DNA from: Nitrospirota bacterium
Lineage (GTDB): Bacteria; Nitrospirota; Nitrospiria; Nitrospirales; Nitrospiraceae
Assembly (NCBI GenBank): GCA_004296865.1
Contig: SCVQ01000578.1
Coordinates: forward strand, 1-9,806
Direction: 5' to 3'
DNA length: 9,806 bases
Shown in pieces: positions 1-6,041 of this stretch. How positions within the stretch are numbered: position 1 is the first letter of the stretch; each line of letters begins with the position of its first letter. A model generated the notes under the pieces. It searched no databases. It saw only the letters and a program-made list of their open reading frames with translations, and was not told the DNA's origin. Made by a program: the position numbers and the translations under genes.

Positions 1-60
1 CATATGCCGGGAGGATGTACATTTGTCACCTGACTCCCCTAGCGTGCAGCGGTGAAGCTT

Positions 61-103
61 CAGAATGTACAAATTTGCACAATGTGCAAATTTGTACATT
101 CTG
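61..103. promoter_or_regulatory. Nested palindrome upstream of the HD-GYP regulator; probable operator
   Basis: Two 21-bp arms (61-81 and 83-103) are perfect reverse complements around a single central A at 82; one more base pair (60/104) extends them. Each arm contains a 16-bp unit that is itself nearly palindromic, TGTACAAATTTGCACA (66-81) and TGTGCAAATTTGTACA (83-98). So this is two tandem dimer-type sites set 17 bp apart. It is not followed by a T-run, so an intrinsic terminator is unlikely. It lies just upstream of a possible -10 box at 112-117 and would cover the -35 area, which fits a binding site for a dimeric or tetrameric regulator. The regulator is unknown. An alternative is a repeat or transposon end; no transposase is in the window. 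Confidence 0.6.
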
Positions 104-117
104 AGGAACCTTATTAT
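89..117 (+). promoter_or_regulatory. Possible promoter for the HD-GYP response regulator
   Basis: A good -10-like hexamer TATTAT lies at 112-117. At the expected distance upstream the sequence (around 89-94, AATTTG) is a poor -35 match and belongs to the right arm of the palindrome. A weak -35 overlapped by a palindrome is typical of a promoter needing an activator or controlled by a repressor. Transcription would start near 124, giving a leader of about 150 nt. I saw no convincing sigma-54 -24/-12 motif between the palindrome and the gene. Confidence 0.3.
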
Positions 118-276
118 CTCTCTGGCTGACCGTCTGATTAGTAAAACAGAGTTCCTGGATTGATTTTTCAACTTGGAGGATGCATTTGGGGTTAGCGCTG
201 AAAAGGCATCATCTTTGCTCAAGCTTTGCCAGTGTTGTGCAGATCTGTCTTTTGAGAAGAAGGGGGTAGGGAACTA

Positions 277-1404
277 ATGATCGCCCCAGAGAACGACAAG
301 CCCACCATTCTCATCGTGGAGGACGAAACCGGCCCGCGAAATGCGCTCAAGATGATCCTCCGCCCTTTCTACGATCTCCACGCTGTCGAGAATGCACAAG
401 CGGCGTTACAACTGCTCAAGGAGCAGCCTGTCGACCTGGTCACACTAGATCTGAAGCTCCCCGATCGGCCCGGAGTGGAACTGTTGCGGGAGCTCAAACT
501 TGAGCACGAAGGCCTGGAAGTCATCATCATTACGGGCTATGGAAGCCTGAAGTCGGCGATGGACGGGCTTCGGTATGGGGCCGCGGGGTACCTTCTGAAG
601 CCCTTCAACGTCACGGAGCTCATCACGCTGATCAAACAGACTCTCGCCAAAAAACAGCGGCTCGACCGACTGAGACACTGCCTACGGCGTCAGCCAGACC
701 TGAGGGAGGCAGATACTGACCTCGCCGTCGCATGGGAGCAACTGAGGCACCAGTACTCCAGAGCTGGAGCGGCGCAACCCGGTGATTCAAGGTTCGGGCA
801 ATACGCACCGGTCGTTGGGTTTCTGTCCGACGTGCTGGAGGTAAGCAACCGGGAGTTGTTTAGTCATTCCCAGCGCGTGAGTTTCTATTCAACTCAATTG
901 GGCAATCACCTACCCCTCAGCGAGATCGAGCGCATGTCGTTGACGCTCGGCGCCTGGCTCCACGACATCGGCATGATCGGAATCGGAGGACAGATACCTG
1001 GCAAGACCGGGCCGCTGGAAGAAGGTCTGGCCGAGGGCAATCATCGCCACACCGACCTGGGTACACGGATACTCCTTCCGTTCGCATTGCCGGCGGAAGT
1101 GAGCCAGATCATTGCCTACCACCATGAACTGTTTGACGGGTCTGGGTACCCCGAGGGCCTGCAAGGCGATGGTATTCCCCTGTTCGCACGAATCGTGTCG
1201 ATTGGCCAACGATTCGACGAGATGACTGCCAGCCCTCCACCCCAAGCTTCGGTTTCTCGAGACGAGGCTATGAAGCAGCTCCAGGCTCAGGCTGGTACCC
1301 GCTTTGACCCCGAGCTCGTCGAACTCTTCGCTCAAGTGGTGCGCGAGGGCACAGCCTCCTTTGCCCCTTTTGCTCCTGTGCCTGGGCCAGCCACCACCCC
1401 CTGA
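277..1404 (+). CDS. Response regulator with HD-GYP output domain (RpfG-like)
   Basis: A soluble 375-residue protein. Residues 9-122 form a receiver domain with acidic residues E15/D16, phospho-acceptor D58, T86 and K108 followed by P-F. After a linker (about 123-180), residues 181-355 form an HD-GYP domain: E193/H197, H229-D230 (the HD pair), H258, H282-H283, and a clear DGSGYP signature at 287-292 followed by GLQGDGIPL. Family members hydrolyse cyclic di-GMP. Two conserved positions differ: the Lys of HDIGK is M233, and the first Asp of the usual ADxFDA motif is Q311. Activity may therefore be reduced or changed. The ATG at 277 is preceded by the purine-rich AGAAGGGGGTAGG, a good ribosome binding site. 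A hybrid kinase follows about 240 bp downstream on the same strand and is a plausible partner. There are no membrane segments. Confidence 0.93.
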   Translation: MIAPENDKPTILIVEDETGPRNALKMILRPFYDLHAVENAQAALQLLKEQPVDLVTLDLKLPDRPGVELLRELKLEHEGLEVIIITGYGSLKSAMDGLRYGAAGYLLKPFNVTELITLIKQTLAKKQRLDRLRHCLRRQPDLREADTDLAVAWEQLRHQYSRAGAAQPGDSRFGQYAPVVGFLSDVLEVSNRELFSHSQRVSFYSTQLGNHLPLSEIERMSLTLGAWLHDIGMIGIGGQIPGKTGPLEEGLAEGNHRHTDLGTRILLPFALPAEVSQIIAYHHELFDGSGYPEGLQGDGIPLFARIVSIGQRFDEMTASPPPQASVSRDEAMKQLQAQAGTRFDPELVELFAQVVREGTASFAPFAPVPGPATTP

Positions 1405-1641
1405 ACGTGATGGGCTACGAGGAATTTTCCTGCTCCGATCAAAGCCCTGACGCCCACCATTCCCCCTTTCGCATCAACCCCTGGCTCCCATTCGTGCTAC
1501 GACAAGGCCTCGTCACTCTCGATGATCTTGGTGCAGGGTCCGGCATGGCCTTTGCGTGCTGTTAGCGTCGCAGGATGTTAGGGCACGCCTGTCCCTACTT
1601 TTATGGCCCTGTTGTTCGAGGCTCAGCACGAGGATCCGCCC

Positions 1642-3222
1642 ATGGAGCCGCCCGGGCAGTCAGGACATCAAGAACCTCTGATTCTAGCCGCCAGGATGGG
1701 AAGTTCATCGCGTGAGGATGAGGCCACCTGTCGAGCTATCTCAGACATGATCCCCCTTCCCGTGGCTATCATTCGGAGACACGACGGCCTCTTCCTGTAT
1801 GCGAACGAATTACTCGGACTCATGCTTGGGCTTCCCCCTGCACAATTGCAGGGCCACACGATCCAGGAGTTCTGCGCCCACCCAGCCGACCGAGAGACCC
1901 TCCTGGGAGCCGTCAGCACGAAGACAGCCCACAACACGTATGAGTTTCTGACGAAGAAGACGAACAGCGTTCCCCTCTGGGTCGAGGTGTCGCTCAGGCA
2001 TCTGCTGTTCCAAGACCAGGAGGCTGCCCTGCTCACCTTCCACAACATCACTGTACAGAAATTGCTCGAGCAGGAGCTCGACCGGTCCAAGAGGTTGGAT
2101 ATCGTGGGACGACTGACGAGCGGAGTTGCGCACGATTTCAACAACCTACTCACAGTCATCCTCGGCTGGAGCGAAATCGCGGCGACCAAACTTAGCGAAA
2201 ACGACCCGCTCCGGAAATCTTTAGAAGAGATCAAGAAGGCGGGGTATCGGGCTTCATCTCTGACCCGGCAGCTCCTCTCCTTCAGCAGCCGCCACGAGAA
2301 GCGGCCGCAGGTGTTGGACCTGAACCACATCGTAGCCGCCATGGACACGATGCTCCAACGCCTGATCGGTGAGGACATCCACCTGGAAACCGCCTTGGAT
2401 CCGGTGCCGGGGCATATCAAGGCCGATCCCTCGCAGGTGGAACAGATCATCATGAACCTGGTTGTGAATGCCCGCGATGCCATGCCTCAGGGAGGGAAGC
2501 TCTCTCTGAAAACAGCGCACGTCGAGATCAACGCTCCCCACGTCAACGGACTCGTCGTCGAGCCCGGGTCCTACGTCCTGCTGACCGTCACCGACAGCGG
2601 GCACGGAATGGATGCGGAGACTGAGTCCCGCATCTTTGAGCCCTTCTTTACGACCAAGGGGCCGGGGAAAGGGACAGGGTTGGGCTTGGCAAACGTCTCC
2701 GGAATCATGAAGCAACTCGGCGGGCACATCCGCGTACAGAGCGAACGGGGACGCGGCTCCACGTTCACAATTTACTTTCCGAAGGCCGACGCCAATTCCC
2801 AACCCGCGCTCACCGATCCCCTGCCCTCCAAACTGCCTCAGGGGACGGAAACGATTCTTCTGGTTGAAGACGATCCGGGGATCCGGGAGCTTGTCAGGGA
2901 GATGCTTCAGATAAGCGGCTACACCGTGCTAGAAGCACGGCATGGCATTGAGGCATGGATGATCGGCAAACAGTACGCAGGCCCGATTCACCTTCTCGTG
3001 ACCGACGTGGTCATGCCCCAGATGAGCGGGCACGCGGTCGCGGATCGCCTGACCCCCCTTCACCCTGAGATGAGAGTGCTCTACATTTCTGGCTACACCG
3101 ACGACGCCATTTCCCACCATGGAGTCGTAGACTCAGGACAGGATTTTCTTCAAAAGCCTTTCAATCCCGCTATCCTGGTGCAGAAGGTACGAGACCTCCT
3201 GGATACACCTCCGCGTCGTTAG
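1642..3222 (+). CDS. Cytosolic hybrid sensor histidine kinase (PAS-HisKA-HATPase-REC)
   Basis: A 526-residue kinase counted from the ATG at 1642. I chose this start because AGGA (1631-1634) stands 7 nt upstream; an in-frame ATG at 1603 adds 13 residues but has no nearby Shine-Dalgarno. Residues about 31-140 form a PAS domain. The dimerisation and phosphotransfer domain carries H164 in GVAHDFNNLLTV, the form common in hybrid kinases. The ATPase domain shows the N box (N272, N276, with ARDAMPQGG), the G1 box DSGHGM, the F box EPFFTTKG and the G2 box GTGLGL. Residues about 403-522 form a receiver domain with E-D-D near its start and phospho-acceptor D455 in TDVVMPQMSG. There are no transmembrane segments, so PAS probably senses an intracellular signal. 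The receiver suggests phosphotransfer to a separate protein; the HD-GYP regulator upstream is the nearest candidate, though no Hpt domain is visible here. Confidence 0.93.
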   Translation: MEPPGQSGHQEPLILAARMGSSSREDEATCRAISDMIPLPVAIIRRHDGLFLYANELLGLMLGLPPAQLQGHTIQEFCAHPADRETLLGAVSTKTAHNTYEFLTKKTNSVPLWVEVSLRHLLFQDQEAALLTFHNITVQKLLEQELDRSKRLDIVGRLTSGVAHDFNNLLTVILGWSEIAATKLSENDPLRKSLEEIKKAGYRASSLTRQLLSFSSRHEKRPQVLDLNHIVAAMDTMLQRLIGEDIHLETALDPVPGHIKADPSQVEQIIMNLVVNARDAMPQGGKLSLKTAHVEINAPHVNGLVVEPGSYVLLTVTDSGHGMDAETESRIFEPFFTTKGPGKGTGLGLANVSGIMKQLGGHIRVQSERGRGSTFTIYFPKADANSQPALTDPLPSKLPQGTETILLVEDDPGIRELVREMLQISGYTVLEARHGIEAWMIGKQYAGPIHLLVTDVVMPQMSGHAVADRLTPLHPEMRVLYISGYTDDAISHHGVVDSGQDFLQKPFNPAILVQKVRDLLDTPPRR

Positions 3223-3634
3223 CCGCGGTTTACCAGGCCTCCCACAGTCTTTCGCTACGGGAGTAGCACACCGTGAAGTGAGAAAATATGGATGCCGGCG
3301 AAACCCAGTCTGAGCCCAGGGGCAAGCATCGGCGGGATTAGCTTGGACAGCCGACGAAGCCGGGACTGGGCTTGTTCGATGCTCTGCTGTGAGGGCCTCC
3401 ACCTGTCGGCACCGTCCCTCAGCAAAGAGCATGTCGAGGGCAAGGGAGGACTTCCTTTCCCCCTCAGACCGATGCTCACCACTCACCACGGTCGGGACCA
3501 GGTTCTCCGCGTCGTACGCCGATTCCTCGGCTTCTCAATGACAGCAATATATAGGTATAGCGCAGGCCCCGACGGCTGCGCTGGACTGTCGCGCGAGAGG
3601 GAACCAGGAATTTCCTCCTCTCGTGCCGAGAGCC
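3223..3634. other. Intergenic region between convergent kinase genes
   Basis: About 410 bp with no gene I can support. Open frames exist on both strands, but they overlap the 3' ends of the flanking kinases, lack ribosome binding sites and have no recognisable domain. A short A/T-rich patch lies near 3547-3559. Two small hairpins near the right-hand end are listed separately. A small RNA cannot be ruled out, but nothing in the sequence specifically shows one. Confidence 0.5.
3559..3632 (-). terminator. Hairpins downstream of the GAF kinase; weak terminator candidate
   Basis: Two stem-loops lie just past the stop codon (3637-3635) of the minus-strand kinase. The first has CTCTCG (3618-3623) pairing with CGAGAG (3627-3632) across a 3-nt loop. 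The second has AGCGCAG (3559-3565) pairing with CTGCGCT (3576-3582). Read on the minus strand, the second is followed by an A/T-rich stretch but not by a proper U-tract, so rho-independent termination is only a possibility. Confidence 0.3.
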
Positions 3635-4963
3635 CTAGGCAGTGGCGGTGCCCGGGGGCTGGAGAGGAAGGCGGATGTGGAAGGTGGTACCGACGCCCAC
3701 CTGACTTTCAACGGTGATCTGGCCGCCGTGGGACCCCACCGCGTCCTTGACGATCTTGGTGCCTATACCGGTGCCGCCGGCCTTCCGGCTGATCGCATGG
3801 CCGGAGAACAAACTGTCACGCACCTCCGGCGGCATGCCCCGACCTGTGTCGATCACCGATAAGCAAATCGTGTCGCTTGCCGGGTCCACACGGCCACGGA
3901 CGGTAATCGTCCCGCCGGCCGGCACCTCCGGAATCGCGTTGTTCACCAGATTGTAGAAGGCGTTGTACAGGCGGCGCTCGTCCGCCAGGATCGGCGGCAA
4001 CGAATCCAGCCCGTCGGTGCGGAGATCGACGCCCTTGCGTTCCGCCACCAAACCCAGCGTCCCCACCACGCTTTCGATCACAGCCGATAGGCGGCAGGAC
4101 GCCAACTGAAGCGGCGCGTGCAGCCCTCGCACGCAGTCGAGAATTTCTTTTGTACGGTCTTGAATGTGCCGGGCCGCGTCCTGCAACGTGTTGAGCGCCC
4201 GCTGACACTTCTGGCGCCCATCTTGCCGCTCAGGCGCGTCGGGGTCCGGCAACCCGTCCAAGAGTCGATCGATCTGCATCTGCAACTGCGCGGTACCGAA
4301 GAAAACCGGCATGAGCAAGTTATTCACATCGTGGGCGATGTCCCCCATCCGATGCACCAACTCGGCCAGCTTTGCCTCTTCGATCAACCGCGCCTGTTCG
4401 ATCGCCGCACTGGACAACGCCGAGACGATGGTGAGAATGGCAACGTCCTCGTTGTCGAGCCTCCCTTGGCGCTTGTTCAGCACTTCGAGCACCCCGATCG
4501 GCGCCCGACCCCACTGTTTCAACGGGAGCACGATCATGTCGCGGGTATGAAAACCGGTGAGATTGTCGATGTCCGGGTAATGGCGATGGTCTTCTTTGGC
4601 ATTCGAAACGATCTCCGCCTCCCCCGAAGCGAAGACGACGCCCGCAAGCCCCTTGTCCCAGGGGATCGCCATGCCGCGCAACTGATCCGCCTTCACCCCG
4701 ACCACATGGCGGAAGACCAATTGTTTCTTACTCGGGTCGGCAAGGAGCACGGAGCCGGCTTCCGCATCCACCACATCCAGCGCCGTACGAAGCGTCTGCT
4801 CGATCAACCCATCGCTGTGCACGTGCTGGGAGAGCGCTTGAGAGATGATCCGCGCGACTTCCAACTCTCGGCCGCGCTGCACCAACCGTCGATCTTCCTG
4901 CCTCCGCGGAGCTTGGCGGCGATTAGACAGGTCTGGCGGGTCCTTTGGTTCGTCACCGCTCAT
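3635..4963 (-). CDS. GAF-domain sensor histidine kinase
   Basis: A soluble 442-residue kinase counted from the ATG at 4963. A GTG at 5023 would add 20 residues of unusual composition; neither start has a clear Shine-Dalgarno, so the start is uncertain. A charged N-terminal segment leads to a GAF domain (about 37-200), with a GVLEVLNK strand and a Gly-rich GLAGVV segment typical of GAF sensors. Then comes the phosphotransfer helix with H211 in GDIAHDVNNLL. The ATPase domain has the N box NLVNNAIPEVPAGG, the G1 box DTGRGM and the G2 box GGTGIGTKIV. The usual acidic residue after N-A is displaced (I-P-E instead of R/K/I-D/E-A) and the F-box region lacks the common FFTTK form, so the lid differs from the neighbouring kinase. 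There is no receiver domain and no adjacent response regulator, so it looks like an orphan kinase. GAF domains bind small molecules or haem; the ligand cannot be read from sequence. Confidence 0.9.
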   Translation of the reverse strand: MSGDEPKDPPDLSNRRQAPRRQEDRRLVQRGRELEVARIISQALSQHVHSDGLIEQTLRTALDVVDAEAGSVLLADPSKKQLVFRHVVGVKADQLRGMAIPWDKGLAGVVFASGEAEIVSNAKEDHRHYPDIDNLTGFHTRDMIVLPLKQWGRAPIGVLEVLNKRQGRLDNEDVAILTIVSALSSAAIEQARLIEEAKLAELVHRMGDIAHDVNNLLMPVFFGTAQLQMQIDRLLDGLPDPDAPERQDGRQKCQRALNTLQDAARHIQDRTKEILDCVRGLHAPLQLASCRLSAVIESVVGTLGLVAERKGVDLRTDGLDSLPPILADERRLYNAFYNLVNNAIPEVPAGGTITVRGRVDPASDTICLSVIDTGRGMPPEVRDSLFSGHAISRKAGGTGIGTKIVKDAVGSHGGQITVESQVGVGTTFHIRLPLQPPGTATA

Positions 4964-5041
4964 AAGACAGGCCGATGCCCCCCAGGAGCCTCCTTCCCGC
5001 GTCCGGCTGCATGGCAAGGTCACGTAACTTTACGTTCATCC

Positions 5042-5069
5042 TCGTGAAAACTCAAGAAGTTTCACACGA
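5042..5069. promoter_or_regulatory. Inverted repeat in the divergent kinase/ubiE intergenic region
   Basis: GTGAAA (5044-5049) and TTTCAC (5060-5065) form an inverted repeat with a 10-bp spacer. The outer bases also resemble each other (TCGTGAAA against TTTCACACGA, with a 2-bp insertion). It lies immediately upstream of the minus-strand kinase, where an operator would be expected. The symmetry is imperfect and the binding protein is unknown. Confidence 0.3.
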
Positions 5070-5123
5070 ACCGGCCGACAGGGCACGACCGCCACAGCAC
5101 ACCATTCCCTCGACCAGCTCAAC

Positions 5124-5152
5124 TTGACAAAGGCTCGGCGCGGGTGCTACGT
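5124..5152 (+). promoter_or_regulatory. ubiE: Possible sigma-70-type promoter for ubiE
   Basis: A consensus -35 hexamer TTGACA lies at 5124-5129. With a 17-bp spacer the -10 position is 5147-5152 (CTACGT), a poor match preceded by TG. Transcription would then begin at about 5159-5160, on top of the ATG chosen for ubiE, which would make the mRNA leaderless. The weak -10 keeps confidence low. Confidence 0.35.
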
Positions 5153-5159
5153 CCTTTCA

Positions 5160-5942
5160 ATGCTTGAGTTGGAGGAGAATCCCCTTCGGAAGAAGGCCTC
5201 GATCGCCCCGCCGCCGGGCACCGTTCCGGACTGGTCCGGGCAAGGCAAGGAACAAGCCGTCCAACGGATGTTCACGGCCATCGCACGCCGCTACGACCTG
5301 AACAACTCGCTGCTGAGTTTCGGCTTGCACCATCGCTGGAAACGCCGGGCGGCTTCCTTCGTGCCCACCACCCAAAACGGTCGCGCCATGGACATCGGCG
5401 CCGGCACAGGCGATCTGGCCCTCCTGATCGAGCCCCGCATGGGAGCGGGGGGACGTGTCGCGGCTGTGGATTTGAACCAGGCGATGCTCCGCGTGGGCTT
5501 ACACAAGATCGCGAGCCGCGGCGCTGCCGACCGCATCACCTGCCTGCGCGCGAACGCGGAGCAATTGGGATTCCGAGAGGGCAGCTTCAACGCAGTCACG
5601 ACCGGCTTCTGCATCCGAAACGTCGGCAATCTCATGGCAGCGTTCACCGAGATCCAGCGAGTCCTGAAACCCGGCGGCCGCTTCGTGTGTCTGGAATTCT
5701 CACGCCCCGTTCAGGCTTGCTTGCTCCGTCTCTATGACTGGTATTCGTTCCGCCTCCTGCCGCTGATCGGGACCCTGGTGGCGCGCGACCAGACCGGCGT
5801 CTACCGCTATCTCCCCGCCTCGATCCGAGCCTTCCCCGATCAGGAAGCCTTGAAGGCCTTGCTTCTCAAGGCTGGCTTCCGCCAGGTGGAGTATTACAAC
5901 ATGAGCGGCGGGATCGTCGCGATCCATGTCGCCACAAAATGA
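5160..5942 (+). CDS. ubiE: Demethylmenaquinone/ubiquinone C-methyltransferase
   Basis: A 260-residue class I SAM-dependent methyltransferase of the UbiE/MenG family, which methylates the quinone ring carbon late in menaquinone or ubiquinone synthesis. Family signatures run in order: the N-terminal MFTAIARRYDLNN with SFGLHHRWKR, the SAM-binding motif I as DIGAGTGDLA (D78-A87), the family-specific FCIRNVGN near 150-157, RVLKPGGRFVCLEFSRP, and the C-terminal YRYLPASIRAFP and GGIVAIHVATK. Length is close to the usual 230-260. I chose the ATG at 5160. The frame extends to a TTG at 5124, but that TTG is part of a consensus -35 box and adds 12 residues unlike the family. No Shine-Dalgarno precedes 5160; the GGAGGA at 5171-5176 lies inside the gene. 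The name menG fits equally well if this organism uses menaquinone, as Nitrospira does. Confidence 0.93.
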   Translation: MLELEENPLRKKASIAPPPGTVPDWSGQGKEQAVQRMFTAIARRYDLNNSLLSFGLHHRWKRRAASFVPTTQNGRAMDIGAGTGDLALLIEPRMGAGGRVAAVDLNQAMLRVGLHKIASRGAADRITCLRANAEQLGFREGSFNAVTTGFCIRNVGNLMAAFTEIQRVLKPGGRFVCLEFSRPVQACLLRLYDWYSFRLLPLIGTLVARDQTGVYRYLPASIRAFPDQEALKALLLKAGFRQVEYYNMSGGIVAIHVATK

Positions 5943-5955
5943 CAAAGAGCGCGTA

Positions 5956-6029
5956 GCATATGGCTGATGGCTTATGGTCCGGATTAACTGAAGCTTTCCT
6001 GCCATCAGCTATACGCCATACGCCATAAG
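5956..6029. repeat. Inverted cluster of 7-bp repeats between ubiE and the radical SAM gene
   Basis: Three heptamers on the left (5957-5977: CATATGG, CTGATGG, CTTATGG) face four reverse-complement heptamers on the right (6002-6029: CCATCAG, CTATACG, CCATACG, CCATAAG), giving a consensus near CNTATGG. The segments 5956-5971 and 6001-6016 match as an inverted repeat in 14 of 16 positions, with a 29-nt loop. The arrangement resembles the short heptameric repeats scattered between genes in several bacterial genomes. The right arm ends only 12 bases before the ATG of the radical SAM gene, so the structure would sit in its leader if ubiE transcripts continue. There is no U-tract, so simple termination is unlikely. 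Confidence 0.6.
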
Positions 6030-6041
6030 CTCTTGGTATTT

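Noticed and set aside
61..103. Palindrome as an intrinsic terminator of an upstream gene
   Set aside because: The arms are A/T-rich in the middle and no T-run follows on either strand.
1603..1641. N-terminal extension of the hybrid kinase from the ATG at 1603
   Set aside because: No Shine-Dalgarno precedes 1603, whereas 1642 has AGGA at proper spacing; the extra 13 residues belong to no domain. It remains possible.
3292..3717. Plus-strand 141-residue open frame and minus-strand frames in 3133-3489
   Set aside because: They overlap the coding 3' ends of flanking kinases, have no ribosome binding site and show no domain; I treat the region as intergenic.
4953..5039. Short minus-strand frame (28 codons) upstream of and overlapping the GAF kinase ATG, as a possible leader peptide
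   Set aside because: The GAGG before its ATG directly abuts the start codon, too close to work as a Shine-Dalgarno, and nothing in the peptide suggests attenuation.
4118..5047. Plus-strand 309-residue open frame
   Set aside because: It lies opposite the GAF kinase, whose GAF, HisKA and HATPase motifs are unmistakable; the plus frame has no domain.
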